Below, piece by piece: positions 1 through 8,327 of a stretch of DNA of 64,000 bases. Source of the DNA: Azorhizobium doebereinerae UFLA1-100 (GTDB lineage: Bacteria > Pseudomonadota > Alphaproteobacteria > Rhizobiales > Xanthobacteraceae); the NCBI RefSeq assembly GCF_000473085.1, contig NZ_AXBA01000023.1, forward strand, positions 38,527-102,526. The letters are read 5' to 3'. Numbering within the stretch: the stretch's first letter is position 1; each line of letters begins with the position of its first letter. Below the pieces are notes generated by a model. It saw only the letters and a program-made list of their open reading frames with translations. It did not search any database and was not told the DNA's origin. The position numbers and the translations under genes were made by a program.

Positions 1-598
1 TGCGCCCGCCATACAGGGACACCGCGGCGCGAATCACCTCCGCTTCCACCTGCTCCAGCGACCGGACATGGCCGAGCGCGTCGAGCAGCGGCAGATGGGA
101 TGCCGCGGAGGCCGGCGCCTCAAGGGCTTGCGTCGCTGCCGCCGGCGGCGTGCGATCGGCATCGTGGGCGAGGCGCAGGTGGGGCACTTCGCCCCGCTGC
201 GGCTCGGATGCGGGCTCTCGCGGCGCGGCGGCGGCCGCCAGCGCCAACGCATTTGTGATCGCCACCCGCAGGCGCAGCGTGCCCGCGGGCTTCACCACGA
301 AGTCGCGCGCGCCGGCCCGCAGGGCGGAAGCTGCCGCATCGAGGCCGGCGGACGTCACCGCCGCGACCACCGGCAAGGTCTCTCCTCGCGCCTTCAGCGC
401 GCCGAGCACGCCCATGCCGTCGAGACCGGGCAGCACCAGGTCGAGCAGCATCAGGTCGAACCGCTCGCTCGCCAGACGGGCGAGCGCGCCGTCGCCGTCA
501 CCCACGCCCACCACCTCGTAGCCGAGATGGACGAGCGCCGATTCGAGCCGGCTGCGTTCCAGAAAATCGTCTTCTACCAGGAGGATACGGGCTGTCAT
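1..598 (-). CDS. Response regulator, receiver domain joined directly to a Fis-type HTH (partial)
   Basis: The gene starts at 598 (ATG) and runs off the left edge, leaving 199 codons. Residues 1-120 form a CheY-like receiver domain with the acidic pair E9/D10, phospho-acceptor D53 in LLDLVLPGLDGMG, and the conserved lysine K103 in FVVKP. A low-complexity Ala/Pro linker follows to about residue 170. Then comes GHVRSLEQVEAEVIRAA, which looks like the start of the C-terminal Fis HTH of sigma-54 response regulators. The roughly 230-residue AAA+ domain normally found between these parts in NtrC-like proteins is absent. The protein probably binds DNA after phosphorylation but cannot activate sigma-54 by ATP hydrolysis. 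No partner kinase is visible in the window. Confidence 0.85.
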   Translation of the reverse strand, partial: MTARILLVEDDFLERSRLESALVHLGYEVVGVGDGDGALARLASERFDLMLLDLVLPGLDGMGVLGALKARGETLPVVAAVTSAGLDAAASALRAGARDFVVKPAGTLRLRVAITNALALAAAAAPREPASEPQRGEVPHLRLAHDADRTPPAAATQALEAPASAASHLPLLDALGHVRSLEQVEAEVIRAAVSLYGGR

Positions 599-820
599 GG
601 GAATCCGGTCACGCACGAATCCCACAAGCTTCGCCAGATGAGGTTAACGAAAGGGGCACCTCGCGGCGCGGTACTCGACCACGCCGCAGGCCCTTGCCCG
701 CAACGCAACTTTTGCGAGCGTTCGATACCAACGCCCGCCGAAGCCCGTGCAGAACCGTTGAAGCGGCGGGTGATTGCGCGGTATGACCGGCACAGTCGCA
801 TCCGACGCTTTGGAGGCTCC

Positions 821-2656
821 ATGTTCGGTCCCGTCTCGTTCCTGACCCCCGAAGCCGCGACCACGACCGCCGGTCCCGAACGCCTGCCCGAGTGGAACCT
901 CGCCGATCTCTATGCCGGCATGGACGACCCGCGGCTCACCGCCGATCTGGAAGAGGCGGACGTCCTCTCCAAGGCGTTCGAAGCGGACTACAAGGGCAAG
1001 CTCGCCGACATCGCCGCCGGCCCCGACGCAGGTGCCAAACTTGGCGCGGCGGTGAAGCGCTACGAGGCCATCGACGACCTGATGGGCCGGAGCGCCTCCT
1101 ATGGCAGCCTGGTCTATGCGGGCGATACCGCGGACCCGGCGCGGGCGAAATTCTTCAGCGACATCCAGGAGAAGCTGACCGACAGCTCCACCCATCTGCT
1201 GTTCTTCACCCTGGAGATGAACCGGCTGGAGGACGCCCAGGTGGAGGCGGCCCTGGCCGACCCGGCGTTTGGCCACTACCGCCCCTGGGTGGAGGACCTG
1301 CGCAAGGACAAGCCCTACCAGCTCGAAGACCGCGTGGAGCAGCTGTTCCATGAGAAGTCCAGTCCCTCGCGCGGCGCCTGGAGCCGGCTGTTCGACGAGA
1401 CCATGTCCTCGCTGCGCTTCAAGGTGGACGGCAAGGAACTGGCCATCGAGCCGACGCTGAACCTGATGCAGGATCCGAGCGAGGACGTGCGCAAGGGCGC
1501 GGGCCTCGCGCTGGCCGAGACCTTCTCGGAAAACCTGCGGCTGTTCAGCCTCATCACCAACACGCTGGCCAAGGACAAGGAAATCTCCGACCGCTGGCGC
1601 GGCTTCGAGGATGTGGCCGACAGCCGCCACCTCGCCAACCGCGTCGAGCGCGAGGTGGTGGATGCCATGGTGGCTGCGATCCAGGGCGCCTACCCGCGCC
1701 TGTCGCATCGCTATTATGCCCTCAAAGCCCGCTGGTTCGGCCGCGAGAAGCTGGAGTTCTGGGATCGCAACGCGCCGCTGCCCAAGGTCGCGACCCGCGA
1801 CATCGGCTGGGACGAGGCGCGCGATACCGTCCTCGGCGCCTATGGCACCTTCTCTCCCCGGATGGCCGACATCGCGAAGGTGTTCTTCGACAAGAACTGG
1901 ATCGACGCGCCGGTGCGGCCGGGCAAGTCGCCGGGCGCCTTCGCCCACCCCACCGTGCCCTCCGCGCACCCCTATGTGCTGCTGAACTACCAGGGCAAGC
2001 CGCGGGACGTGATGACGCTCGCCCACGAGCTCGGCCACGGCGTCCACCAGGTGCTGGCCGGCGGCCAGGGCGCGCTGATGGCGCCGACCCCGCTGACGCT
2101 GGCGGAGACCGCCTCCGTGTTCGGCGAGATGCTGACCTTCCGCCGGCTGCTGGCGGCGGCAGAGACCCTGCAGGCCCGCAAGATCATGCTCGCCCAGAAG
2201 GTGGAGGACATGATCAACACCGTGGTCCGCCAGACCGCCTTCTACACGTTCGAGCGCAAGGTCCACACCGAGCGGCGCCAGGGCGAACTGACCGCCGAGC
2301 GCATCGGCGGCATCTGGATGGAGGTGCAGGCGGAAAGCCTCGGCCCGGCGATCAATCTCGGCGCCGGCTACGAGACCTTCTGGACCTACATCCCGCACTT
2401 CATCCATTCGCCGTTCTACGTCTACGCCTACGCTTTCGGCGACTGCCTCGTGAACTCGCTCTACGCGGTCTATGAGAAGGCCGCCGACGGCTTCGCCGAG
2501 CGCTATCTGGAGATGCTCTCCGCCGGCGGCACCAAGCACCATGCGGAGCTGCTCGCGCCCTTCGGCCTCGATGCCCGCGACCCCGCCTTCTGGCAGACCG
2601 GCCTCGGCCTGATCGACCGCATGATCACCGAGCTGGAGCAGATGGAAGCGGCGTGA
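821..2656 (+). CDS. pepF: Oligoendopeptidase F, M3 family zinc metallopeptidase
   Basis: A 611-residue cytoplasmic oligopeptidase that hydrolyses short peptides. The zinc site HELGH begins at H402, within a typical thimet-oligopeptidase block (LAHELGHGVHQ), and the third ligand Glu lies in the following LAETASVFGEM segment. The length matches the bacterial PepF group of about 600 residues. The ATG at 821 is chosen because GGAGG lies six bases upstream and the protein then begins just before the conserved LPEWNLADLY segment; the open frame extends much further upstream without similarity to the family. The stop overlaps the start of the next gene (GTGA), so the two are translationally coupled. 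Confidence 0.93.
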   Translation: MFGPVSFLTPEAATTTAGPERLPEWNLADLYAGMDDPRLTADLEEADVLSKAFEADYKGKLADIAAGPDAGAKLGAAVKRYEAIDDLMGRSASYGSLVYAGDTADPARAKFFSDIQEKLTDSSTHLLFFTLEMNRLEDAQVEAALADPAFGHYRPWVEDLRKDKPYQLEDRVEQLFHEKSSPSRGAWSRLFDETMSSLRFKVDGKELAIEPTLNLMQDPSEDVRKGAGLALAETFSENLRLFSLITNTLAKDKEISDRWRGFEDVADSRHLANRVEREVVDAMVAAIQGAYPRLSHRYYALKARWFGREKLEFWDRNAPLPKVATRDIGWDEARDTVLGAYGTFSPRMADIAKVFFDKNWIDAPVRPGKSPGAFAHPTVPSAHPYVLLNYQGKPRDVMTLAHELGHGVHQVLAGGQGALMAPTPLTLAETASVFGEMLTFRRLLAAAETLQARKIMLAQKVEDMINTVVRQTAFYTFERKVHTERRQGELTAERIGGIWMEVQAESLGPAINLGAGYETFWTYIPHFIHSPFYVYAYAFGDCLVNSLYAVYEKAADGFAERYLEMLSAGGTKHHAELLAPFGLDARDPAFWQTGLGLIDRMITELEQMEAA

Positions 2657-3045
2657 CCGCGCCGTCGGCCAGCCTTTCGGAACCGGAGGCCGGGGCGCCT
2701 GACGCCGCCCCGGCACCCAAGGCGCGTGGGCCGAAGGCGCCAGTCCCGTGGAGCGCCTATATCCTCGAATGCGGCGACGGCACGCTCTATTGCGGTGTCG
2801 CCGTCGACGTCTCCCGCCGCATGCAGGACCACGCCACGCCGAAAGGCTCGCGCTATGTGCGCGGGCATGGCGGCGTCGCCCGCCTGCTGTGGTCCGCTGA
2901 ACTGCCCTCGCGGACCGTGGCGCAGCGGGTGGAATATCATCTGAAGCGGGCGAGCCGGGCACAGAAGCTGGCCATTATGGAGCGCGCCGAGCTTCCGGCC
3001 GCTTGGCTGGCCGGCGCGGCTCCACGCAGACCCGGTTCAGTGTGA
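2653..3045 (+). CDS. GIY-YIG nuclease family protein
   Basis: A 130-residue protein starting with GTG that overlaps the pepF stop by four bases. After a Pro/Ala-rich N-terminal extension of about 30 residues it carries a small GIY-YIG domain: WSAYILECGDGTLYCGVA (the GIY/YIG strands as AYI and YCG), then a conserved Arg in VSRRMQDH and a Glu in RVEYHLKRAS. Relatives (UPF0213/YhbQ group) are small stand-alone nuclease domains of about 90-100 residues with poorly defined roles in DNA repair or turnover. The link to pepF is positional only. The gene ends just before a strong bidirectional terminator. Confidence 0.85.
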   Translation: MTAPSASLSEPEAGAPDAAPAPKARGPKAPVPWSAYILECGDGTLYCGVAVDVSRRMQDHATPKGSRYVRGHGGVARLLWSAELPSRTVAQRVEYHLKRASRAQKLAIMERAELPAAWLAGAAPRRPGSV

Positions 3046-3058
3046 GGCCCCCCAAATG

Positions 3059-3091
3059 AAAAGGCCCCGAAGCATCGCTCCGGGGCCTTTT
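3059..3091. terminator. Bidirectional rho-independent terminator
   Basis: An inverted repeat (AAAAGGCCCCG, short loop, CGGGGCCTTTT) with A and T runs on both sides sits between the convergent GIY-YIG and pntB genes, so it can terminate both strands. Confidence 0.9.
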
Positions 3092-3123
3092 GTACGCGGC
3101 TTTGCGTCTGGGCCGATCGGTCC

Positions 3124-4521
3124 TCAGAGGTTCTTCACGATCTCCTCGGTGACCTTCTTGGCGTCGCCGAACAGCATCATCGTGTTGTCGCGGAAGAACA
3201 GCTCGTTCTCGACGCCGGCATAGCCCGAGCCCATGCCGCGCTTGATGAAGAGAACGGTCTTGGCCTTCTCCACGTCCAGGATCGGCATGCCGTAGATGGC
3301 CGATGTGGGGTCGGTCTTCGCCGCCGGGTTGGTGACGTCGTTGGCGCCGATGACGAAGGCGACGTCCGCCTGCGCGAACTCGGAGTTGATGTCCTCCAGC
3401 TCGAACACCTCGTCGTAGGGCACCTGGGCTTCCGCCAGCAGCACGTTCATGTGCCCCGGCATGCGGCCCGCCACCGGATGGATGGCGTACTTCACCTCGA
3501 CGCCCTCTTCCTTCAGCTTGTCGGCCATCTCGCGCAGGGCGTGCTGGGCCTGGGCCACCGCCATGCCGTAGCCCGGCACGATGATGACCTTCTGGGCGTT
3601 CTTCATGATGTAGGCGGCATCGTCCGCCGAGCCCTGCTTTACCGGGCGGGTTTCCGCCACGCCCGCGGGGCCGCCGGCCGTCTCGCCGCCGAAGCCGCCG
3701 AGGATGACCGAGATGAAGGAGCGGTTCATGCCCTTGCACATGATGTAGGACAGGATCGCGCCCGAAGAACCCACCAGCGCGCCGGTGATGATCAGCGCCG
3801 TGTTGCCCAGCGTGAAGCCGATGCCGGCCGCCGCCCAACCCGAATAGGAGTTGAGCATGGACACCACCACCGGCATGTCGGCGCCGCCGATCGGGATGAT
3901 CAGCAGGCCGCCGAGCACCAGCGACAGGATGGTGATGAGCCAGAACAGCACCGAGGAGCCGGTCATCACGAAAGCGACGATCAGCACCAGCAGCAGAAGC
4001 GCGAGGCCGCCGTTGATGAAGTGCCGGCCCGGCAGCATGATCGGCTTGCCCGACATGTTGCCGTTGAGCTTGGCGAAGGCGATGATCGAGCCGGTGAAGG
4101 TGACGGCGCCGATGGCGACGCCGAGCACCATCTCCACGAGGCTCGCCCCGTGGATGTGGCCGTAGTCACCGATGCCGAAGGCGGCCGGCGCATAGAGCGC
4201 CGCGGCCGCGACCAGCACCGCCGCGAGGCCGACCAGCGAATGGAAGGCGGCGACGAGCTGCGGCATCTGCGTCATGGCGATGCGGCGGGCGACCACGGCG
4301 CCGATGCCGCCGCCGATGGCGATGCCCGCGATCACCAGCACCCAGCCGAAGATGTCGGCGGGGGGCGAGAGGGCCAGCGTGGTGAGCACGGCGATGCCCA
4401 TGCCCACCATGCCGAACAGATTGCCCTGGCGGGAGGTGGTGGGATGCGAAAGCCCACGCAGCGCCAGGATGAACAGAATACCTGCGACCAGGTACAGAAG
4501 GGCGGCCAGATTGGCAGTCAT
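3124..4521 (-). CDS. pntB: NAD(P) transhydrogenase subunit beta
   Basis: A 465-residue inner-membrane subunit that carries the NADP(H)-binding domain III and most of the proton channel. The first ~270 residues contain eight or nine hydrophobic segments, including GLSHPTTSRQGNLFGM. The C-terminal ~180 residues form the nucleotide domain, with VIIVPGYGMAVAQAQHA and the conserved segments GHMNVLLAEA and FVIGANDVTNPAA. The length matches the usual PntB. It is the last gene of a three-gene operon with the two alpha subunits. The complex uses proton-motive force to make NADPH from NADH. Confidence 0.96.
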   Translation of the reverse strand: MTANLAALLYLVAGILFILALRGLSHPTTSRQGNLFGMVGMGIAVLTTLALSPPADIFGWVLVIAGIAIGGGIGAVVARRIAMTQMPQLVAAFHSLVGLAAVLVAAAALYAPAAFGIGDYGHIHGASLVEMVLGVAIGAVTFTGSIIAFAKLNGNMSGKPIMLPGRHFINGGLALLLLVLIVAFVMTGSSVLFWLITILSLVLGGLLIIPIGGADMPVVVSMLNSYSGWAAAGIGFTLGNTALIITGALVGSSGAILSYIMCKGMNRSFISVILGGFGGETAGGPAGVAETRPVKQGSADDAAYIMKNAQKVIIVPGYGMAVAQAQHALREMADKLKEEGVEVKYAIHPVAGRMPGHMNVLLAEAQVPYDEVFELEDINSEFAQADVAFVIGANDVTNPAAKTDPTSAIYGMPILDVEKAKTVLFIKRGMGSGYAGVENELFFRDNTMMLFGDAKKVTEEIVKNL

Positions 4522-4531
4522 CGGTGCGCCC

Positions 4532-4987
4532 TCACTTCTTCTTCTGGTACATGGCGAGCATCCGGCTGGTCACGAGGAACCCGCCGAAGATGTTCACCGA
4601 GGCGAAGATCAGCGCGATGAAGCCGAAGCCGCGCGCCCACCAGGTGTGTCCGGGATCGCCCACCGTGGACACGCCGACCGCGAGCAGCGCGCCGACCACG
4701 ATCACCGACGAGATGGCATTGGTGACCGACATGAGCGGGGTGTGCAGCGCCGGGGTCACCGACCACACCACGTAATAGCCGACGAACACCGCCAGCACGA
4801 AGATGGAGAGGCGGAACACGAAGGGGTCGATGGCCCCGCCGGTGGCCGCATGGGCGGCCGCGCCGAGCGCGGTGGCGGCCTGGTCGGCATAGAGCTGGGC
4901 GGCGGTCGCAGCCTGGCGCGCCACCTCGGCGGCGGCCTGCGCCTGGGCGGCGGCATCCGCCGCGACTTGTGCGGTGATCGGGTTCAT
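4532..4987 (-). CDS. pntAb: NAD(P) transhydrogenase subunit alpha part 2 (membrane)
   Basis: A 151-residue protein that supplies the membrane part of the split alpha subunit. The first ~45 residues are Ala/Gln-rich and probably helical, longer than in many PntAb proteins. Hydrophobic segments follow, with [20 protein letters not shown] as the recognisable conserved block. The start overlaps the pntAa stop by four bases (ATGA) and pntB follows after ten bases, so the three subunits are tightly coupled. Confidence 0.95.
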   Translation of the reverse strand: MNPITAQVAADAAAQAQAAAEVARQAATAAQLYADQAATALGAAAHAATGGAIDPFVFRLSIFVLAVFVGYYVVWSVTPALHTPLMSVTNAISSVIVVGALLAVGVSTVGDPGHTWWARGFGFIALIFASVNIFGGFLVTSRMLAMYQKKK

Positions 4988-6135
4988 TGGGCGGCTCCCT
5001 CAACCTTGGGGGCGAAATTGGGATGCACCACGGCGCCGTCGCGGGTGAGAAGCGTGGCCTTGACCAGTTCGTCGTCCCACTTCACCGCCAGCGCCTTCGC
5101 CTGCTTGTCCACGAGGGTCTCGAGGAAAGCGAACAGGTTCTTGGCATAGAGTTGCGAGGCGGATGCGGCGATGCGGCCGGCCACGTTGAGATAGCCGACG
5201 ATCTTCACGCCGTTCACGTCGACGACCTGGCCGGCGACCGCGCCTTCCACGTTGCCGCCGCGCTCAACCGCGAGGTCGACGAGCACGGAACCCGGCTTCA
5301 TGGAAGCCACCATGGCGGCGGTGATCAGGCGCGGCGCGGGCCGGCCGGGGATCAGCGCCGTGGTGATGACGATGTCCTGCTTCTTGATGTGCTCGGCGAC
5401 GAGCGCGGCCTGCTTGGCCTGGTATTCGGCCGACATGGGCTTGGCATAGCCGCCCGAGGTCTCGGCCTGCTTGAACTCGTCGTCCTCCACCGCCACGAAC
5501 TTGGCGCCGAGGGATTCGACCTGTTCCTTGGAGGCAGGGCGCACGTCGGTCGCCGTCACCACGGCGCCGAGGCGGCGGGCGGTGGCGATGGCCTGGAGGC
5601 CGGCGACGCCGGCACCCATGACGAAGGTGCGCGCGGCCGGGACGGTGCCGGCGGCGGTCATCATCATCGGCAGCGCACGGCCGAACTCCGCCGCGGCGTC
5701 GATCACCGCGCGATAGCCGGCGAGGTTGGCCTGCGAGGACAGCACGTCCATCACCTGCGCACGGGTGATGCGGGGCATCAGCTCCATGGAGAAGGCGGCA
5801 AGGCCGGCCTCGGCCAGCTGGCGCAGGGCGTCGTCATTGCCATAGGGGTCCATGACGCCGATGACGAGCGCGCCGCGCTTGTAGGTGGCGATCTCCGCGG
5901 ACGTCGGGCGGCGCACCTTCAGCACCACGTCGGCGCCGCTGGCGGCATCGGCCGCGCTCGCGGCGATGGTGGCGCCGGCGGCCTGGTAGTCCGCATCCAC
6001 GATGCCCGACTTCACGCCGGCACCGGCCTCCACGGCCACTTCCGCGCCAAGGCCGACCAGGCGCTTGACCGTATCGGGGGTCGCAGCGACCCTCGGCTCG
6101 CCGAGATCCACCTCGGCGGGGACAGCGATTTTCAT
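4984..6135 (-). CDS. pntAa: NAD(P) transhydrogenase subunit alpha part 1 (NAD-binding)
   Basis: A 383-residue soluble NAD(H)-binding domain I of the transhydrogenase. It has the alanine-dehydrogenase-like N-terminus ([20 protein letters not shown]), the Rossmann motif [20 protein letters not shown], and the block [16 protein letters not shown] found in the family. The first gene of the pnt operon (pntAa-pntAb-pntB), it starts 29 bases downstream of the small cytochrome oxidase subunit IV gene and is probably co-transcribed with it. Confidence 0.96.
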   Translation of the reverse strand: MKIAVPAEVDLGEPRVAATPDTVKRLVGLGAEVAVEAGAGVKSGIVDADYQAAGATIAASAADAASGADVVLKVRRPTSAEIATYKRGALVIGVMDPYGNDDALRQLAEAGLAAFSMELMPRITRAQVMDVLSSQANLAGYRAVIDAAAEFGRALPMMMTAAGTVPAARTFVMGAGVAGLQAIATARRLGAVVTATDVRPASKEQVESLGAKFVAVEDDEFKQAETSGGYAKPMSAEYQAKQAALVAEHIKKQDIVITTALIPGRPAPRLITAAMVASMKPGSVLVDLAVERGGNVEGAVAGQVVDVNGVKIVGYLNVAGRIAASASQLYAKNLFAFLETLVDKQAKALAVKWDDELVKATLLTRDGAVVHPNFAPKVEGAAQ

Positions 6136-6164
6136 CTGAAACCTCTACGAGTTCCGAGCCACGC

Positions 6165-6317
6165 TCAGAGGAGGAAGATCCACATGCCAACCATGAGCAC
6201 GGCCAGAGCCACGGTGCCCCATTTCGTCAGCCCAGTGAAAAGCTCGTAGGTGCGCTGATGCTCGGCATAATCGTTGCCGTCAGCGGTGGCGTATTCAATC
6301 GCACCGTGCTCGGACAT
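6165..6317 (-). CDS. aa3-type cytochrome c oxidase subunit IV
   Basis: A 50-residue peptide missed by length cut-offs. It begins MSEHGAIEYATADGND, continues with the characteristic YAEHQRTYELFTGLTKWGT, and ends in a single membrane span (VALAVLMVGMWIFLL). This is the layout of the bacterial aa3-oxidase subunit IV family: a short soluble N-terminus with an EH..TY..F motif and one transmembrane helix that packs on subunit I. It is the probable first gene of the pnt transcription unit. Such neighbourhoods are familiar in alphaproteobacteria, but no other oxidase subunit is encoded nearby. Confidence 0.88.
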   Translation of the reverse strand: MSEHGAIEYATADGNDYAEHQRTYELFTGLTKWGTVALAVLMVGMWIFLL

Positions 6318-6489
6318 CGGTTTCCCCCTGGCGGATGGTAGCCTTGGCCCTTTAGCTGAGAAGGGCTTCTATGGCAACTTCGTGGTGGTGGACAATATAC
6401 CAGAATCAGGCGCGATCAAGGCGAAATCCCAGCCTCGCCGTATTTTCTTGTTCTTGATTTGTTCTCCACCCTTCCCTATCTTCTGCGGC

Positions 6490-7827
6490 ATGGATCTGCA
6501 CCGCCACACAGACCTGCCCGCCCTGCCCCAGGACCTTCCCACGCTCCCGGACGACCGCTGGACTGAGGCCCATCGCCGCCTTGAGGCGGCGCGCGCGCGG
6601 GGCGCGGAGGCGGTTGAAAACGCGCGCAAGATCAATGAGTCCCCACGGAAGACCAAGGGCGAACGGATCCTCGGCCGGCTGAAGGCCGAGCGGGAGACGC
6701 CGCTGCCCGCCCCGCGCGCCGCGGCGCAGGACCGGCAGGCCGGTGAAGCCGGCACCCAGGTGGATGCGGACACCCGCCGGGGCCGCGGCGCCACCTCCAA
6801 CGCCGCCGGCCGCTACGAGCCCGCCGCGCGCATCCTGTTCGACGACGGCTGGCAGAGCCTGGACGATTTGCCGCCCTTCCGCACCGAGGTGACGGAGGAA
6901 CGCGCCCGCACCATCATCACCCGCAACCAGTCGCCCGACATCGGCTTCGACCGCTCGATCAACGCCTATCGCGGCTGCGAGCACGGCTGCATCTATTGCT
7001 TCGCCCGGCCCACCCACGCCTACCAGGGGCTCTCCGCCGGGCTCGACTTCGAGACCAAGCTGTTCGTGAAGCCGGACGCGCCGGAACTGCTGGCGCGGGA
7101 ACTGGCGCAGCCGCGCTACCAGCCGCGCACCATCGCCATGGGCACCAATACCGACCCCTACCAGCCCATCGAGCGGCGCTACGAGGTGACGCGGCGCATT
7201 CTCGAAGTGCTGGCGGACTTCGGCCATCCGGTGGGCATCGTCACCAAGTCGGCGCTGGTGGCGCGCGACATCGACATCCTCGGCCCCATGGCCGCGCGCG
7301 GCCTCGCCAAGGTGGCCATCTCGATCACCACGCTCGATCCCAATCTGGCGCGGCTGATGGAGCCGCGCGCCGCCGCGCCGCACCGCCGCCTCGCCACCAT
7401 CCAGCGCCTCGCCGACGCCGGCATCCCCACCGCCGTGCTCACCGCGCCGCTGATCCCGGCGCTGAACGATAATGAGGTGGAGCGCATCCTCGATGCCGCC
7501 AAGCACATGGGCGCGACCGAGGCCGGCTATGTCACGCTGCGCCTGCCGCTGGAAATCTCCGATTTGTTCAAGGAATGGCTGGTGACCCATTTCCCCGACA
7601 AGGCCCGGCACGTCATGGCGCTGGTGCGCGAGATGCACGGCGGCAAGGATTACGTTTCCACCTTCGGCAAGCGCGGGCGCGGCGACGGGCCCTATGCCTG
7701 GACCATCGGCCGCCGCTTCGAGATCGCCGCCCGCCGCCTCGGGCTCAACGGGCGGAACGTGAAGCTCACCACCGCCCATTTCCGCCGTCCCGCCAAGGCC
7801 GGCGAGCAACTGAGCCTGTTCGACTGA
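6490..7827 (+). CDS. PA0069-family radical SAM protein
   Basis: A 445-residue protein with a basic N-terminal region of about 110 residues and a radical SAM core. The three cluster cysteines are C163, C167 and C170 in CEHGCIYC, followed by the family-specific ARPTHAYQGLSAGLDFE segment and GTNTDPYQPIERRY. The C-terminus ends with EQLSLFD. The substrate of this widespread family is not established, although relatives resemble spore photoproduct lyase-like proteins. The ATG at 6490 lies upstream of all conserved blocks; the frame is open further upstream but without similarity. A VOC gene follows after eight bases. Confidence 0.9.
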   Translation: MDLHRHTDLPALPQDLPTLPDDRWTEAHRRLEAARARGAEAVENARKINESPRKTKGERILGRLKAERETPLPAPRAAAQDRQAGEAGTQVDADTRRGRGATSNAAGRYEPAARILFDDGWQSLDDLPPFRTEVTEERARTIITRNQSPDIGFDRSINAYRGCEHGCIYCFARPTHAYQGLSAGLDFETKLFVKPDAPELLARELAQPRYQPRTIAMGTNTDPYQPIERRYEVTRRILEVLADFGHPVGIVTKSALVARDIDILGPMAARGLAKVAISITTLDPNLARLMEPRAAAPHRRLATIQRLADAGIPTAVLTAPLIPALNDNEVERILDAAKHMGATEAGYVTLRLPLEISDLFKEWLVTHFPDKARHVMALVREMHGGKDYVSTFGKRGRGDGPYAWTIGRRFEIAARRLGLNGRNVKLTTAHFRRPAKAGEQLSLFD

Positions 7828-7835
7828 GGGACACC

Positions 7836-8294
7836 ATGACGCCAGCCTTCGGCCTCCACCTCGTCACGCTGGGCGTGGCGGATCTTGCCCGCGCCACCGC
7901 TTTCTATGAGGGCATGGGCCTCAAGCGGCGCGACGCGCAGAGCGACGCGGTCGCCTTCTTCGATGCCGGAGGCGTGGTGCTGTCGCTCTTTCCCCGCGCG
8001 GCACTCACCGCCGACGCGGGGCTGCCGCCGGCCCCGGACGGGACTGCACCGGACGGCGCCGCACGGGACGGCTGCGGCATCGCGCTCGCCTTCAACGTGG
8101 CGGGGGAGGCGGCGGTGGAAGATGTCATCGCCAGCGCCGCGCACCGGGGCGCCAAGGTGCTCAAGGCCCCGCAGCGCGCCTTCTGGGGTGGGTACAGCGG
8201 CTATTTCGCCGATCTCGACGGCCACATCTGGGAGGTGGCGCACAATCCGTTCTGGCCCTTGGACGACAGGGGCCGCCCCACCCTGCCGGACTGA
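7836..8294 (+). CDS. VOC-family (glyoxalase/bleomycin-resistance fold) protein
   Basis: A 152-residue protein with two beta-alpha-beta-beta-beta modules. The first begins HLVTLGVADLARATAFYEGM and the second ends in the typical GYFADLDGHIWEVAHNPFW. H8 and the E of WEVAH are plausible metal ligands; the specific substrate cannot be read from the sequence. A short Asp/Gly/Ala-rich insert at about residues 65-78 separates the modules. It starts eight bases after the radical SAM gene and is probably in the same operon. Confidence 0.88.
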   Translation: MTPAFGLHLVTLGVADLARATAFYEGMGLKRRDAQSDAVAFFDAGGVVLSLFPRAALTADAGLPPAPDGTAPDGAARDGCGIALAFNVAGEAAVEDVIASAAHRGAKVLKAPQRAFWGGYSGYFADLDGHIWEVAHNPFWPLDDRGRPTLPD

Positions 8295-8327
8295 GCCGCG
8301 CCGCCTGGCCGGCCGGGCGCGGGCGGA

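Noticed and set aside
644..2962. Long antisense reading frame opposite pepF
   Set aside because: High GC content produces long open frames opposite real genes; its translation lacks domain structure and is Arg/Gly/His-rich, whereas the opposite strand encodes a complete M3 peptidase.
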